Source: Lacinutrix mariniflava (GTDB lineage Bacteria; Bacteroidota; Bacteroidia; Flavobacteriales; Flavobacteriaceae). From it: a stretch of DNA of 64,000 nt. The stretch lies in the NCBI RefSeq assembly GCF_001418015.1, contig NZ_LIQG01000027.1, positions 62,001-126,000 on the forward strand, given 5' to 3'. Position 1 is the stretch's first letter; every line of letters begins with the position of its first letter. The translations under genes were made by a program, and so were the position numbers. This document shows, piece after piece, positions 63,333 to 64,000 of the stretch. The notes beneath the pieces were generated by a model. That model ran no database searches and was not told where the DNA came from. It was given only the letters and a program-made list of their open reading frames with translations.

Positions 63333-63908
63333 TTACTTAGTAGTAATAGGAAATTCAGCAATTGTTGTATCCCAACCTATTTTTAAATGTACAGTCTTAG
63401 CAGAGGCTTCATAAAGAGCAATAGATAAGTTTTCTATCTCTTTAGTGCTTTTTGTTACAGGTACACTTAGGCTGGCAACATCTTTACTAGCATCGTAACC
63501 ATAATTTCCCCAACCATCTAATTCTGTGTTAAGTTTTAATGTCCATTCTTTTTCAGTAGGAATAATAATAATAGAATAACGTCCAGCTTTGATCTCTTTT
63601 CCGCCAAAAGTGACATCATTTAAAAATAATATTTCTGTAGATTCGTTTGCTCCAACTCTCCAAGCTTCTCCAAATTTTAAAAGTTTTCCAAAAACTTCTC
63701 TGCCTTTTTTAGCAGGACGAGAATAAGTAACTCTCATTTGGGGAGATAAGGCTTTTTGTTTAGCATCATCTTTTTCAAAACTTCTGTGTGGTGCTCCATC
63801 TGGATAATAAGCACGATCCATTGTGCTTTTGTCCATCTTTGCGAATTTTTGTGCGTTTACAGTAGTTCCTATTAATGCAACTGCGATAATAAATAGTAAT
63901 TTTTTCAT
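63333..63908 (-). CDS. Secreted DUF2911 protein
   Basis: 191 residues with a signal peptide (ends TTVNAQ). The conserved DUF2911 core is visible: VTYSRPAKKGREVFGKL, WRVGANESTEI, FGGKEIKAGRYSI and LKIGWDTTIAEFPI. The family is a small periplasmic beta-sandwich of unknown function, very common in Bacteroidota. Its start lies 2 nt after the stop of the upstream gene entering from the right edge, so the two are co-transcribed. Confidence 0.9.
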   Translation of the reverse strand: MKKLLFIIAVALIGTTVNAQKFAKMDKSTMDRAYYPDGAPHRSFEKDDAKQKALSPQMRVTYSRPAKKGREVFGKLLKFGEAWRVGANESTEILFLNDVTFGGKEIKAGRYSIIIIPTEKEWTLKLNTELDGWGNYGYDASKDVASLSVPVTKSTKEIENLSIALYEASAKTVHLKIGWDTTIAEFPITTK

Positions 63909-63910
63909 TT

Positions 63911-64000
63911 TTAGTTTTTATTTAAGTTAATTATGTTTTCTGTTTTAATTCTTGAAAGTTCTTTTAGTGTGTTAGCTTCATAAAGAGCTGGCAGCGCTTT
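63911..64000 (-). CDS. Unidentified protein, C-terminal fragment (partial)
   Basis: An open frame enters from the right edge on the - strand and runs 29 codons to a TAA at 63913-63911. The visible tail begins KALPALYEANTLKELSRIK and ends INLNKN. I do not recognise a family from this much sequence. It ends 2 nt before the DUF2911 start codon, so the gene is upstream in the same operon. Confidence 0.6.
   Translation of the reverse strand, partial: KALPALYEANTLKELSRIKTENIINLNKN

Overview
The window comes from a low-GC member of the Bacteroidota, almost certainly family Flavobacteriaceae. Three things support this: a complete gldK-gldL-gldM-gldN gliding/type IX secretion (T9SS) cluster, two proteins ending in a T9SS type A sorting domain, and promoters of the Bacteroidota type (TTG-N17-21-TAnnTTTG). 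A SusC/SusD starch locus also fits. The genus cannot be fixed from the sequence alone.

Layout. 1-13.4 kb (+ strand): the 3' end of a probable prephenate dehydrogenase and the fused DAHP synthase/chorismate mutase, then a tiny T9SS cargo, rsgA, dtd, two DUF3857/transglutaminase paralogues, a YdjM-type membrane protein, a MazG-like protein, aroA, queA and a GIY-YIG-like protein. Next is an A-rich islet with a GH19 lysozyme-like protein overlapping a small lipoprotein gene. 13.6-21.1 kb (- strand): an envelope/chaperone block miaB - YcxB-like - sigma-54 activator - lptE - TPR protein - secG - groES - groEL. 21.2-30.6 kb (+): a membrane protein, topA, an arginase-family protein with degenerate metal ligands, and gldKLMN. 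30.7-41.4 kb: an FAD oxidoreductase, a DUF983 protein (-), an ABC-F ATPase, a three-gene RND efflux operon, a plant-type LRR protein, a CPXCG protein and initiator tRNA-Met.

41.6-63.1 kb is a maltodextrin/starch utilisation locus. On the - strand are susC, susD, susE and a T9SS-secreted GH13 amylase. On the + strand are a LacI-type regulator, an MFS sugar transporter, beta-phosphoglucomutase, a GH65 maltose phosphorylase, a secreted esterase-GH31 fusion and two lipoprotein GH13 amylases. The implied route is surface cleavage of starch, SusCD import, periplasmic trimming, MFS uptake of maltose, phosphorolysis by GH65 to glucose plus beta-glucose-1-phosphate, and conversion to glucose-6-phosphate by PgmB. 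The window ends with a DUF2911 protein and the 3' end of an unidentified gene.

Most of the window is ordinary flavobacterial chromosome. The observations most worth following are: (i) the lysozyme/lipoprotein pair, which looks like an antibacterial effector with its immunity protein; (ii) a set of small hairpins placed just upstream of start codons; (iii) the arginase-like protein beside gldK that has lost three metal ligands; (iv) the esterase-GH31 fusion; (v) a T9SS mini-cargo carrying a stretch that resembles the SusC plug start; and (vi) an exact 17-bp repeat upstream of both susC and the MFS gene. No CRISPR array, insertion sequence, prophage or rRNA operon was seen.
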